Counted from the stretch's first letter, positions 55,130 through 63,952 are shown. The stretch is DNA of 64,000 nucleotides from an uncultured Propionibacteriaceae bacterium (GCA_945911015.1 CAMDZW010000010.1:24741-88740); one strand, 5' to 3'. Program-made: numbers and translations. Notes: a model not told the origin generated them from the letters alone.

Positions 55130-56344
55130 GTGCCGCCCAGCGACTCCCATGACCGCACCGACTTGCCACCATCGACCCTGATCTGGATGGCGATCGCCCT
55201 GTTCTCGACCGGTATTGACGGCTACGTCCTGGCCGGACTACTACCGACCATCGCCGATGACCTGACGGTGACCGAGGCGGTCGCCGGCCAGCTGGTGTCG
55301 GTCTTCGCCCTGACCTCGGCACTGGCCGGACCGGTGCTCGGGGCCGTCACAGGCGGCTGGGAGCGGCGCCTCACGATCAGCAGCGCACTGGCGGTCTTCG
55401 TGCTCGGCAACCTGGTGACCGCCGTGGCCCCAGGGTTTGCCGTGGCCATGGCTGGCCGCGTGATCGCCGCACTCGGCGGATGCCTGCTGTCGGCCTCAAT
55501 CAACGCGTACGTGATCCACCGCACGCCGGTGCACCAACGCGGTCGGGCGTTGTCCTTCGTCCTCGGCGGCTGGATGACCGCGACCGCGCTCGGTGTGCCG
55601 GTTGGCCTGGTGCTGGGCCAGACGAACTGGCGGTTCCCGCTACTGATGGTCTCGGCCGTCGGCGCGGTGGCACTGATCGGAATCTGGTGGCGGCTGCCCA
55701 CCATGCATCTCCCGGCCAGCACGCTCGCCGACCGGCTCCGGCCCCTGCGCAATCCACGCCTGGCCGCCGGTCTGGGGGTGACGACCGGGATCCTGTGTGC
55801 CAGCTACACCTGTTTCACCTTTGCCGTGCTGATCCTCGGTCCGGTGTTGACCACGGACTGGGCCATCGTGGTGGTCATGTTCGGCTACGGTCTGGCGAGC
55901 ATGCTCGGCAATGCCGTCACCGGACGGCTCGCGGACCGGTTCAATCCTGTCCGGATCCTGACCATCTGGCTCATCGGCTTGCTGGTCAATGCGGTCATCG
56001 GATCGCTCAGCCTGGCCCTGGCCGGTGGGATCGCGCTGACGGTGCTGAGCCTGATGTGGTTCGGTCTGGCCGGCGTGGGCAACGGCGGTGCCGCCGTGCC
56101 ACAGCAGGCCCGACTGGCAGCGATGGCTCCTGATTCTGCCCCGGTGGTGATGGCGCTCAACGGGAGCGCCATCGCCTTGGGTACGGCATTGGGTGGCGGC
56201 CTCGGCGGGCTGGTGCTGGCCGGCGGAACCTCACCGCAGGGCCTGCTCCACGTCGCCGCCGGATTGTTGGTCCTCACCCTCGGCGTGCACGTCGGGGTCG
56301 TACTGTCGGGTCCGCGCCCGGTGACTGCGGATCGCTCGAGGTGA
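55130..56344 (+). CDS. MFS transporter, DHA1 type
   Basis: A 404-residue transporter with twelve predicted helices, of the sugar-efflux/drug:H+ antiporter-1 type. After TLIWMAIALFSTGIDGYVLAGLLPTIADDL it has motif A-like LGAVTGGWERR and the C-half GYGLASMLGNAVTGRLADR. GTG 55130 follows a -10 hexamer by six bases. It diverges from the sulfatase gene across 73 bases. Its last 114 bases overlap the end of the convergent DHA2 transporter gene. Substrate unknown. Confidence 0.88.
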   Translation: MPPSDSHDRTDLPPSTLIWMAIALFSTGIDGYVLAGLLPTIADDLTVTEAVAGQLVSVFALTSALAGPVLGAVTGGWERRLTISSALAVFVLGNLVTAVAPGFAVAMAGRVIAALGGCLLSASINAYVIHRTPVHQRGRALSFVLGGWMTATALGVPVGLVLGQTNWRFPLLMVSAVGAVALIGIWWRLPTMHLPASTLADRLRPLRNPRLAAGLGVTTGILCASYTCFTFAVLILGPVLTTDWAIVVVMFGYGLASMLGNAVTGRLADRFNPVRILTIWLIGLLVNAVIGSLSLALAGGIALTVLSLMWFGLAGVGNGGAAVPQQARLAAMAPDSAPVVMALNGSAIALGTALGGGLGGLVLAGGTSPQGLLHVAAGLLVLTLGVHVGVVLSGPRPVTADRSR

Positions 56345-57856
56345 CAACCTGACCACGGCCAGTACGGCGGTCGCAACCAGCAGAACAGTGGCAGCCACTG
56401 AGCCGACCCGAGCCGCCGCAACGAAGGCTTCCTGTGCCGATGCCAGCAGGGCCTGACCGGTCTCACCAAGGTGTGCAGTCACCCGTACGGCTCCGCCCAA
56501 GGTTTCGCGGATCGCGTCGGCCACCGACGGGGCTGCCCCCGTGGTGTCAACCGTTCCACGGTAGACCGCCGTGACCGCCGTGCCGAGCACCGCGACGCCG
56601 AGCGCACTGCCCAACTCGAAGCCGGTCTCCGATATGGCCGAGGCGGAACCGGTCCGTTCGGCCGGCACCGATTCGACGACCAGCGCCGAGGTCAAGGTGG
56701 TGGCGATCCCGGCGCCGATGCACAGCAGCGCGAAGCCGAGCACGTAGCGAACCGGCGTCCCGTGAGCCGGCAGCCCGATCATCACCCCAGCCCCGCCGGC
56801 CGCGATGGCCAGCGGTACGGCCAGTGCCCATCGGTTGCCCCACCACCGGGCCAGGGGCGCAGCAAGCAGCGAACCCCCCATCATGGCCACTGTGCCGGGC
56901 AACATCGCCAGACCTGCTCGTAGTGGGGACAGCTCGAGCACCAGCTGGAGGTACTGCGAACCGTAGAACAGCACACCAGCCAGGGCAAACACCGCAAGCA
57001 GATTGACCTTGATTGCGGTGGCGAAGGTCGGGTTGGCAAAGAGGGTCAGATCAACCAGTGGGTGGGTGATCCGCAACTGGCGGTGGACGAAGACCACAGC
57101 CAGGGCCACCCCGACCAGACCGACCGCCAGCATCAGCCAGGACGGTCCGGCCGTCGCGGTCTCCTTGATCGCGAGCACCACCGCAAGCAGGGCGACCATG
57201 GACATCGCGGCACTGGGCAAGTCGAACCGACCCGGTCGTGGATCACGAGTCTCGGGTACGACCAGCGGCGCGGTCAGCAGGAGCAGCGCCATCACCGGGA
57301 CATTGATCAGGAAGACCGATCCCCACCAGAAATGTTCCAACAGCCAACCACCCAGCAGCGGTCCGGCCGCCGCTCCCCCGCCCCACATCGCGCCCCAGAT
57401 ACCGATCGCGGCGCCGCGCTGGCGTGGGTCGGGAAACAGGGCCCGGATCAGCCCGAGGGTGGCTGGCATCAAGGTGGCTCCAGCAGCGCCCTGCAGGACG
57501 CGAGCAGTGATGAGGATCCACGGCTCGGCGGCGAAAGCAGCCAGCATGGAGGACAGACCGAACCCGGTGATCCCCAGCAACAGCACCTTGCGTCGACCGA
57601 TCCGGTCACCGACGGTGCCCATGGTGACCAGCAGCGCGGCGATCACGAAGCTGTACACGTCGATGATCCACAACAGCTCGGTGCTGGTGGGTTGCAGCGC
57701 CTCACTGATGAAGGGCACCGCCACATCGAGCACAGTGCCGTCGACGGCAACGATCAGCACGGCGAGGCACACGGTCGCCAGACCGAGCCACTGGCGCAGA
57801 CCGGCCCGGGGCACCGGTGGGGCCGAAACGGGTACCGGCGGGGACGAAGGGGACAT
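56231..57856 (-). CDS. MFS transporter, DHA2 (EmrB/QacA) type
   Basis: A 541-residue drug:H+ antiporter with 14 predicted helices. Motifs include LIVAVDGTVLDVAVPFI at helix 1, MGTVGDRIGRRKVLL (motif A) and ARVLQGAAGATLMPATLGL (motif C region). ATG 57856 is used; the frame is open further upstream across the operator region but that part is not coding. It is divergent from a TetR regulator and flanked by two matching operators, so it is a TetR-repressed efflux pump. The last 36 residues are hydrophilic and encoded in a 114-base overlap with the convergent MFS gene. Confidence 0.93.
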   Translation of the reverse strand: MSPSSPPVPVSAPPVPRAGLRQWLGLATVCLAVLIVAVDGTVLDVAVPFISEALQPTSTELLWIIDVYSFVIAALLVTMGTVGDRIGRRKVLLLGITGFGLSSMLAAFAAEPWILITARVLQGAAGATLMPATLGLIRALFPDPRQRGAAIGIWGAMWGGGAAAGPLLGGWLLEHFWWGSVFLINVPVMALLLLTAPLVVPETRDPRPGRFDLPSAAMSMVALLAVVLAIKETATAGPSWLMLAVGLVGVALAVVFVHRQLRITHPLVDLTLFANPTFATAIKVNLLAVFALAGVLFYGSQYLQLVLELSPLRAGLAMLPGTVAMMGGSLLAAPLARWWGNRWALAVPLAIAAGGAGVMIGLPAHGTPVRYVLGFALLCIGAGIATTLTSALVVESVPAERTGSASAISETGFELGSALGVAVLGTAVTAVYRGTVDTTGAAPSVADAIRETLGGAVRVTAHLGETGQALLASAQEAFVAAARVGSVAATVLLVATAVLAVVRLSPRAIRSHRARTRQYDPDVHAEGEDQQSGGDVEQALR

Positions 57857-57886
57857 GACTCTCACTTCAGGGCGCAGAACATGAGG

Positions 57887-57904
57887 ACCGTCCCGCTGGA
57901 CGGT
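57887..57904. promoter_or_regulatory. TetR operator 1 (DHA2 side)
   Basis: ACCGTCC-N4-GGACGGT, a 7-bp inverted repeat of total length 18, lying downstream of the minus-strand -10 TACGAT (57914-57919) and so able to block elongation into the DHA2 gene. Confidence 0.8.
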
Positions 57905-57923
57905 TCGCCTCGAATCGTAGCAG

Positions 57924-57941
57924 ACCGTCCGGACGGACGGT
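57924..57941. promoter_or_regulatory. TetR operator 2 (between the divergent promoters)
   Basis: ACCGTCCG-GA-CGGACGGT, a perfect 8-bp inverted repeat of total length 18 sharing the half site of operator 1. It covers the -35 position for the DHA2 promoter and touches the -10 (TATGCT, 57941-57946) of the tetR gene. Confidence 0.85.
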
Positions 57942-57946
57942 ATGCT
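57941..57946 (+). promoter_or_regulatory. -10 element of the tetR gene (leaderless)
   Basis: TATGCT ends 7 bases before ATG 57954; its first base is the last base of TetR operator 2. Confidence 0.6.
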
Positions 57947-57953
57947 GCTGGTC

Positions 57954-58514
57954 ATGACCACCAGGACTCCGGAACAGACCCGTGACCGCATCCTCGACGC
58001 CGTGGAGCGGCTCCTCGGGGACACTCCGGCCACCCAGGTGTCCTTGTCAGCCGTGGCCGCCGAGGCGGGCGTGTCCAAGGGAGGTCTCCTGCACCACTTC
58101 CCGACCAAGGAGTCGCTGCTCGCCGGTCTGGTGCGCCGGCTCGGCGAACGCTCCGACGCCCAGTTGTCCGAAGCCGTCTCCGGAGGGACGAGCGTGTCGG
58201 AGTTCTACCTGCAGGCCTACGATGCGACGGACTGGCAGTCGATGGGCCTGTTTCGCGCCCTGGTGGCCGGACTGCGGTCGACCGACGGTCAGCAGGGAGA
58301 GGTCCACACCGCTGTCACCGAAGTGATGCGCTCCTGGGATGGCGGCCTCCAGGCCGAGAACGACGACCCTGTTCAGGCCGAGATCATCCGACTCGTGGGC
58401 GATGGGCTCTACTTGGCCGCCCTGCTCGGTCTGCCCCAGCCGGATCCGGATCTGCACCGGCAGGTCGTCGACCGCCTGCTCGGCCGGGAGGAATCAGGCA
58501 ACTCTCCGGGTTGA
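57954..58514 (+). CDS. TetR-family repressor of the DHA2 efflux pump
   Basis: A 186-residue regulator. The helix-turn-helix spans about residues 10-55 (TRDRILDAVERLLGDTPATQ, VAAEAGVSKGGLLHHFPTKESL), and the C-terminal domain is a TetR ligand pocket of the TetR_C type. ATG 57954 has a -10 hexamer 7 bases upstream; an in-frame ATG at 57942 lies within that hexamer and is rejected. Two 18-bp operators lie between it and the efflux gene, so it represses both that gene and itself until an effector, probably a pump substrate, binds. Confidence 0.92.
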   Translation: MTTRTPEQTRDRILDAVERLLGDTPATQVSLSAVAAEAGVSKGGLLHHFPTKESLLAGLVRRLGERSDAQLSEAVSGGTSVSEFYLQAYDATDWQSMGLFRALVAGLRSTDGQQGEVHTAVTEVMRSWDGGLQAENDDPVQAEIIRLVGDGLYLAALLGLPQPDPDLHRQVVDRLLGREESGNSPG

Positions 58515-58515
58515 C

Positions 58516-59214
58516 TCAGGCCATGACCCACAGCCCATGGCCGATCACCGCATGGGCGACGCCGAGCGCCACCCAGATGCTGTCGCCTCGGCTCCACGGC
58601 GCCAACTCGGCCCAGGTCCGACGCTGCGCCGTCGCAAATCCGCGGGCATCCATCGCGACCGCCATGGCACTGGCCTGTCGCATGGTCGCCACCAGCAGGG
58701 CGAAGGTGACCGAGACGATGTGGCCAATCTTCGAGACCGGTCCCCTACCGGGCCCGGCGCCACGGGCTCGCCGGGCACGAACCAGCTGGTGCCAGGTCTC
58801 GGCCATCAGGTCGATCCGCTGCAGCGCAGCGCCGACAGCGACCACACCTCGGGCCGGCAGCTTCAATCGTTGTGCGAGTTGGTCGGCGAGGTTGGCCGGA
58901 TCGACGAGCGGCGCCAGGGCAACGCCCGGCAGCGCTAGCACGCTCACCCGCAGTGCCGCAGTCGCCGCGATGCTCAGGTCGTGCTCGCCAACCAGCCAGG
59001 TCGACCAACCGGTCGACCCCGCGGCGAGCAGGATCACGATCCATCGCCAGGCCGGACCAGAGTGACGCGGCAGCGCGATGGTTCCGGCCACCACCATCAT
59101 GGCCACCAACACCAGTCCGGTGACCAGGTCCCGGACCGCGACGGCAGCGACCATGCCGAGCACGGCAAGTGCAACCAGGGCCAACGGGTTGGCCCGCCCG
59201 AGCGAACCCCTCAT
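58516..59214 (-). CDS. ykoC: ECF transporter transmembrane subunit (EcfT/YkoC type)
   Basis: A 232-residue membrane protein of the CbiQ/EcfT family with about five helices. The two coupling motifs that touch the ATPases are recognisable as ARRARGAG and, later, AMDARGFATAQRR (ARG signatures). It starts with an ATGA overlap on the ATPase gene, forming the third gene of a ykoE-ykoD-ykoC-like operon under a TPP riboswitch. The 3' end is one base from the convergent tetR stop. Confidence 0.9.
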   Translation of the reverse strand: MRGSLGRANPLALVALAVLGMVAAVAVRDLVTGLVLVAMMVVAGTIALPRHSGPAWRWIVILLAAGSTGWSTWLVGEHDLSIAATAALRVSVLALPGVALAPLVDPANLADQLAQRLKLPARGVVAVGAALQRIDLMAETWHQLVRARRARGAGPGRGPVSKIGHIVSVTFALLVATMRQASAMAVAMDARGFATAQRRTWAELAPWSRGDSIWVALGVAHAVIGHGLWVMA

Positions 59215-60623
59215 GGCCGTTCCAATCCGTGCTCGAGATCGGCCATGGCGGTGAGCCCGTCATCGTGGGTGGCCGCGATGACCGTGGCGCCCCCCACGGC
59301 AGCGCTACGCAGCCATCCGGCCACCGCCGCCCAGGTGTGGCGGTCCTGACCGACCGTGGGTTCGTCCGCGGCGACGAGGCCGGGACGGTGAGCCAGCGCG
59401 GCGGCCAGGGCCAGTCGTCGCTGTTCCCCACCGGAGATCCGGTACGGATTGGCGTCGGCAACCTGGCTCAGCCGGAGATGTTCGAGCACCTCGTCAACAG
59501 CCACCGGGCGCCCCAGTCTCGCCGAGGTGAATCTGACCTCATCCCGTACGGACGTGGTGACGAAGCCGTGTTCTGCGGTCTGGGGCACCCAGCCGGCTGT
59601 CCCGGCGAGATCAACAGATCCCAACTGGGACAGCGGTTCAGCTGTCCCGGTGATCGTGCCACGGGTCGTGGAAAGGAGACCGGCGAGCGCCGCCAGGACG
59701 GTCGACTTTCCAGCACCGGACGGCCCGGTGAGAGCGGTCAGGGCCCCGCTGGGGATCGTCAGGGAGAGTCCGTCCACGGCCACGGTCCGGGTCGCGCCTC
59801 GTAGCCGGCGGCTCACCAAGTCGATGCCGAGCTCGTCCACCTGCAGGGTCGGGCCGGCCGAGTCGGGGGCCACCAGTCCCGCGGGTGCAGGCACTGGTTC
59901 GGGAGCCGCCACACCGGGCAACCAGACCCCGGCAGCCGTGAGCGCGGTGGCGTGGTCGGCGACCAGCTGAGCTGGATCGGTGACCTCGGTGAGGCCGCCG
60001 TCGGCCGACAGCAGGATCACACGGTCCAGATGCGCCAGCCACTCACCGATGTGGTGGTCGACCACCACCAAGGTGGTACGGCGGTCAGCCACGGCGTCGA
60101 GCACTGCAGCACGGACCTGGGCCGCATGGTCGGCGTCCAGCATCGAAGTGGCCTCGTCGAGCAGCATCACCCGGGGTTCGAGGGCGAGCATGCCGGCGAG
60201 GGCGAGCCGCTGCCGTTCCCCTCCGGACAGGGCGGAGGTCGGTCGGGACAGGTCGTGGCGCAACTGCACCCGATCGAGACTGGTGCGGACCCGCTGCCAT
60301 ATCTGCTCCCTCGGCAACCCGATGTTCTCCGGGCCGAAGGCGACGTCGCGGCCGATGCGATCGGCAACGGTGGCTGAGGCCGGGTCCTGGAGCACCAACC
60401 CAACCCGGCCGGCCCGCTCCACCGTGCCGGAGAGATCACCCGGTTGCGTGTCGCCGAGCACCCCTGCCATGGCGTGCAGCAGGGTCGACTTGCCGGCACC
60501 GCTCGGCCCGACGATGCCGACGCGTTCACCGTCGCCGATGACCAGGTCCACATCGGCCAGGACGGGTGTGGCGCGGCCGTACGGATGCCAGCTGAGACCG
60601 CTCAGCCGGATGCCGACGCTCAC
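59211..60623 (-). CDS. ykoD: ECF transporter double ATPase (YkoD type)
   Basis: A 470-residue fusion of two ABC ATPase domains. Each has Walker A GPSGAGKST (about residues 38-46 and 300-308), signatures LSGGERQRLALAG and ISGGEQRRLALAA, and Walker B motifs MLLDEATS and LVAADEPT. The fusion replaces the separate EcfA1/EcfA2 subunits of other ECF transporters, as in B. subtilis YkoD. Its GTG start overlaps the YkoE stop (GTGA) and its stop overlaps the EcfT start. Confidence 0.93.
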   Translation of the reverse strand: MSVGIRLSGLSWHPYGRATPVLADVDLVIGDGERVGIVGPSGAGKSTLLHAMAGVLGDTQPGDLSGTVERAGRVGLVLQDPASATVADRIGRDVAFGPENIGLPREQIWQRVRTSLDRVQLRHDLSRPTSALSGGERQRLALAGMLALEPRVMLLDEATSMLDADHAAQVRAAVLDAVADRRTTLVVVDHHIGEWLAHLDRVILLSADGGLTEVTDPAQLVADHATALTAAGVWLPGVAAPEPVPAPAGLVAPDSAGPTLQVDELGIDLVSRRLRGATRTVAVDGLSLTIPSGALTALTGPSGAGKSTVLAALAGLLSTTRGTITGTAEPLSQLGSVDLAGTAGWVPQTAEHGFVTTSVRDEVRFTSARLGRPVAVDEVLEHLRLSQVADANPYRISGGEQRRLALAAALAHRPGLVAADEPTVGQDRHTWAAVAGWLRSAAVGGATVIAATHDDGLTAMADLEHGLERP

Positions 60624-61270
60624 GCCGTACGGCGACGGCTGACGACGTCACGCCCCACCGGGAAGGCGTCGAGCACCCCAGTCCGGGACAACGCCCGGAC
60701 CAACACCCAGCCGAGCAACCCGGCTGCGACCATCCCGGAGATGATCACCAGGACGACATAGGTCGCGAACGCGCTGGCGCTCCAGTCGCTGTAGTACAGC
60801 ACCCAGGAGTAGATCGCGTTGCAGACCGCGGAAGCCGCGCCACCGGCCATGGCCGCGAGCAGTCCGAATCGGCGCCAGAGCAGGATGGCGAGGACGACCT
60901 CGACACCGAAGGCCTGGACGGCGCCGATGACCAGATTGGAGATGCCCCATCCGTTGCCGAGGAGCGCTTCGACCGATGCTGCGACGACTTCGGTGGCCAT
61001 CGCGGCGCCGGGCTTGCGCACGACCAGTGCGCCGACGACACCACCGAGCAGCCATGGTCCGCTGAGCAGACCGGCGATGGGCGGGAAGACGACCGCGGTC
61101 GCGGCGCTGATCACGTGGTAGAGCTGGCTCCACCCCCAAAAGGCGAGGCCGATCGCGACGCCGAGCATCGCGACGGTGACGAGGTCGATGGTGCGCCACC
61201 GCAGCAGCCGGCCGGTCGGACCGGTGTTGGTCGGGGTGGAGATGGATGTGGACGTGTGCTGGTCAGTCAT
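60620..61270 (-). CDS. ykoE: ECF transporter substrate-binding subunit for thiamine precursor (YkoE family)
   Basis: A 216-residue membrane protein with about six helices, of the YkoE family that binds thiamine or its pyrimidine precursor HMP. Motifs include RTIDLVTVAMLGVAIGLAFW and GNGWGISNLVIGAVQAFG. The direct evidence for substrate is the TPP riboswitch whose 3' end lies 7 bases before the ATG at 61270. Its ribosome site GGGAG is part of the riboswitch's conserved 3' strand, so translation would fall when TPP is abundant. Confidence 0.92.
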   Translation of the reverse strand: MTDQHTSTSISTPTNTGPTGRLLRWRTIDLVTVAMLGVAIGLAFWGWSQLYHVISAATAVVFPPIAGLLSGPWLLGGVVGALVVRKPGAAMATEVVAASVEALLGNGWGISNLVIGAVQAFGVEVVLAILLWRRFGLLAAMAGGAASAVCNAIYSWVLYYSDWSASAFATYVVLVIISGMVAAGLLGWVLVRALSRTGVLDAFPVGRDVVSRRRTA

Positions 61271-61277
61271 CGCTGCA

Positions 61278-61364
61278 GCTCCCTTCGCCGGTGCTAACCG
61301 GAGCAGGTTCGGAGGGTCTGCGGCTCTCTCCCGCACTCTCAGCGCCCTTGCGATGGCGCTCCCC
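61278..61364 (-). promoter_or_regulatory. TPP (thi-box) riboswitch
   Basis: Minus strand: GGGGAGCGCC at the 5' end, then GCGCTGAGAGTGCGG with the conserved CTGAGA, then ACCCTCCGAACCTGCTCCGG with GGTTAGCACCGGCG, ending GAAGGGAGC. All core thi-box elements are present in order over 87 bases. The terminal GGGAG doubles as the Shine-Dalgarno of ykoE, so control is probably at translation initiation. A -10-like TACACT at 61385-61390 would start the transcript about 15 bases before the riboswitch. Confidence 0.96.
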
Positions 61365-61406
61365 TGACAGTGTGTTCGTCGGCCAGTGTACGCCCTGTGA
61401 TCGTGG

Positions 61407-63863
61407 TCAGTCGCGGGCGAACACCGTACGGGCAAGATCACCGAGGGCACCGCGGGTGCGCCGGAGGTTACGGCCGATCCGCCCGTCGGCCTGGTCCTGT
61501 TGGTAGAACGCGAGCTGGCGGCGTTCCTCCGGGCCCAGGTGCATCGCCTTGGTGGCCAGTTCGGTCCGCACTGCGGCCTGGGTACGGTCGTCCCACAGGT
61601 CGTCCAAACAGTCCTTGCCCAGTCCCCACCAATGGTCGTCGGACAGCTCCATCAGTCGCAGCGTGGCGGCCAGCGCAGGAAGACGGGCTTGGCGAAGGTC
61701 TTCGTCGATGCGGACGGCGAGGGCATCGCTGATCGGATCGAGTACGGGTTCGGCCATCCGGGTCGCGGTGGTGACGTCGTCGAGGGTCGCGATGGCCGCA
61801 ACGATCTCGTCATGGTCGAGATGGATGATTTCGCGATAGTGATCGATCAGGCTCACCAGCGCCAGGTTGGGGATCGCCTGGTGATCCTCCCGAGCACGCG
61901 CCCACAGCTTGCGGACCCGGTGGTCATTGTCGATCCACGATGCGAGCTCCGGGTGGTCGACGTCGAGGTGCTCGATTGCGGCCAGGGCACTGATCACGCT
62001 GCGCCCCTCGCCGTGATTGGGTGCATCGAGATCAGTGAGTTGGGCCACGATCGCCTCAGCCAGCGAGTGTTCGATGCGACGCCGCTCCTCGGCCCACCGG
62101 ACCAACTCGTCATCGAGCTGGTCCTCAACCGGGCCAAGGAAGTGCAGCCACGCCGTCTCGGGAAGTGACCCGGCGACGTCACTGAGGATCTCCAGGCGAC
62201 GGTCGTCATCAGCTTTGAGATGCTCAGGGAGAATCAGCCAGCTCCACAGCCGGTCATGACGCCGCCAGCCCAGACCCCACGGGTCCGGCGCATCATCGGT
62301 CTCGGGTACGGGGTTGGGCTCAAGTGCACCACGGAGCCAGTCCCAGCGGCCGTCACGCAGCTGCTGCAGGGCATCGGCATCGAGCTGGTCGAAGCGGTCG
62401 AGCAGGATCGGCGCAAGGGCCGCCACCACTCGATCTCGCCCGACCCAACCGTCTGCGGCGAAGGCGCCGGGGTCGTCGGCCCACCGCCGCGCCATCAGTT
62501 CAGCCCTGTCGTCGTCGAGTGGATCCGCATCGGGTGGACACAGCGGAGCAGCGCGGTGGAGCAGCCTGGGCAGGTCGTGGTCCTTGGTCTGGGCAACAAT
62601 CTGCTCGAACAGTTGCGCCACGACCGTCGTCTCGTCTGCCGACCAGTCCAGGGGCGGCATGTCACTGATCTCTTCGGCTCGTACGGCCTCGTCCCATTGC
62701 ACGATCGCACCGGGGTGGTCGCGCAGCAGCTCCAACAGAGTCCGGGCAACGAGGCGAGCAGATCCACCGGCTTCGGCACGGGCAAGTTCGGTGACTGCCT
62801 CAGCAAGACTCACCGCCGCTGTGTCCGACCAGCGGTCCACCGAGTGCAGTCGACGGGCAATGCCAGTCCAGGCGTCGCGGTCCGAGCCGGACCGGGCCAG
62901 CCCGCTCAGGGCGCGGGAAATCAGTCCGGCGTCCTCAGGCTCCAGGCGAGCACGGGGCATCAGGTGGATGGCCTCGACAGTCGCCGCGGCAGCCTCGGCG
63001 TCGATACTGTCCGACCACTCGCGGCTGCGGCAGATCCCATCGAGTGCAACATCCAGGTTCGCCTCACCCTCTGCGTCGATGAACCATCGAGCATGTCTGG
63101 ATGCTGCGGGCGAAGCCTGAATGCCGGAGATGGCCTTGGCGTCAAGATCGATCATGTGCACATCGAGGTCACCGCTGCGGCTCAGGTCCCACTCGGGATG
63201 AAGCGCAGCATCGAGGCCCACAACAGCGGGTCGTTGTCGGGTCGGGTCCACCACGGGCAGGGCGAACTCGAGAGCCCAGGCCTGGCGTGGGGTGAGCAGT
63301 TCACTCAGCGCAGCGAGCGCCCGGGCTGCCTGCTCGGTGTCGCTGTAGCGGATGGCGACTGGCCGAATCCCGGCCACCGCATCGTCCAGCATGGTGAGCA
63401 CGGCCGGCAACACCGAAGCTGCCCACGACTCGGCCAGGAGGAATCGTCGCAGTCGAGATCGCTTCGGCCAGGGACCAAGATCGGTCCAGGCCTCCAGGGT
63501 GTCAGGAAGGTCAGCGGCAAGCTCGCCCCAGCGGCGGGAGAACAGCAGTGTGGCCGGCCGCCACTGTGCCACCGCCTCGGCATCCTCGACACGGCAGGTC
63601 ACGGTGACAACCCGTTCACCTGTGTCAGTGGGGACGGTGCGCGTCAGGTGATGGGTGTCACCGTGGATCCGATGACTGACTCCCGGTCGTCCTGTGGGGC
63701 GCTCGGCACCGACAAACCCAGGTACGGGATGTCCCCGATCCGCACGGACGGCAGACAGATCGTCGCCAGTGACGCCGGCGGAGTGGCTGACCAGCCGTAC
63801 GCTGTCGGCTCCCTCGTCTTCTGTGGCTCCGACCCGCGGGTCCAGATGGACCATGATCTCCAT
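61407..63863 (-). CDS. Large acidic helical protein of unknown function
   Basis: An 818-residue soluble protein with no membrane segment, signal peptide or catalytic motif I can name. It is rich in Asp, Glu, Ala and Trp. The first 90 residues are probably beta-rich (DPRVGATEDEGADSVRLVSH to GERVVTVTCRVEDAEAV); the remainder is helical repeats with many paired arginines and aspartates (RDAWTGIARRLHSVDRWSD, RRIEHSLAEAIVAQLTDLDA). Starts at ATG 63863, with GTG 63875 and ATG 63854 as alternatives. It precedes the riboswitch operon on the same strand, with the riboswitch promoter 16 bases past its stop, so the two may be separate units. Its size and modular look recall adaptor proteins of GTPase-linked systems, but no partner is in view. 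Confidence 0.75.
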   Translation of the reverse strand: MEIMVHLDPRVGATEDEGADSVRLVSHSAGVTGDDLSAVRADRGHPVPGFVGAERPTGRPGVSHRIHGDTHHLTRTVPTDTGERVVTVTCRVEDAEAVAQWRPATLLFSRRWGELAADLPDTLEAWTDLGPWPKRSRLRRFLLAESWAASVLPAVLTMLDDAVAGIRPVAIRYSDTEQAARALAALSELLTPRQAWALEFALPVVDPTRQRPAVVGLDAALHPEWDLSRSGDLDVHMIDLDAKAISGIQASPAASRHARWFIDAEGEANLDVALDGICRSREWSDSIDAEAAAATVEAIHLMPRARLEPEDAGLISRALSGLARSGSDRDAWTGIARRLHSVDRWSDTAAVSLAEAVTELARAEAGGSARLVARTLLELLRDHPGAIVQWDEAVRAEEISDMPPLDWSADETTVVAQLFEQIVAQTKDHDLPRLLHRAAPLCPPDADPLDDDRAELMARRWADDPGAFAADGWVGRDRVVAALAPILLDRFDQLDADALQQLRDGRWDWLRGALEPNPVPETDDAPDPWGLGWRRHDRLWSWLILPEHLKADDDRRLEILSDVAGSLPETAWLHFLGPVEDQLDDELVRWAEERRRIEHSLAEAIVAQLTDLDAPNHGEGRSVISALAAIEHLDVDHPELASWIDNDHRVRKLWARAREDHQAIPNLALVSLIDHYREIIHLDHDEIVAAIATLDDVTTATRMAEPVLDPISDALAVRIDEDLRQARLPALAATLRLMELSDDHWWGLGKDCLDDLWDDRTQAAVRTELATKAMHLGPEERRQLAFYQQDQADGRIGRNLRRTRGALGDLARTVFARD

Positions 63864-63952
63864 CGACGCCCACACTCCACTTCGTCACGATTGGCTGACC
63901 GCAGCAGACTACCAACAGTGGACGTGTTCGAGCGCACACGGTCGTGAAATGC

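Noticed and set aside
62220..63947. A 575-codon open frame on the plus strand opposite the large unknown gene.
   Set aside because: The minus-strand frame is longer, has better codon use and hydrophobic patterning; the plus frame lacks domain-like structure.
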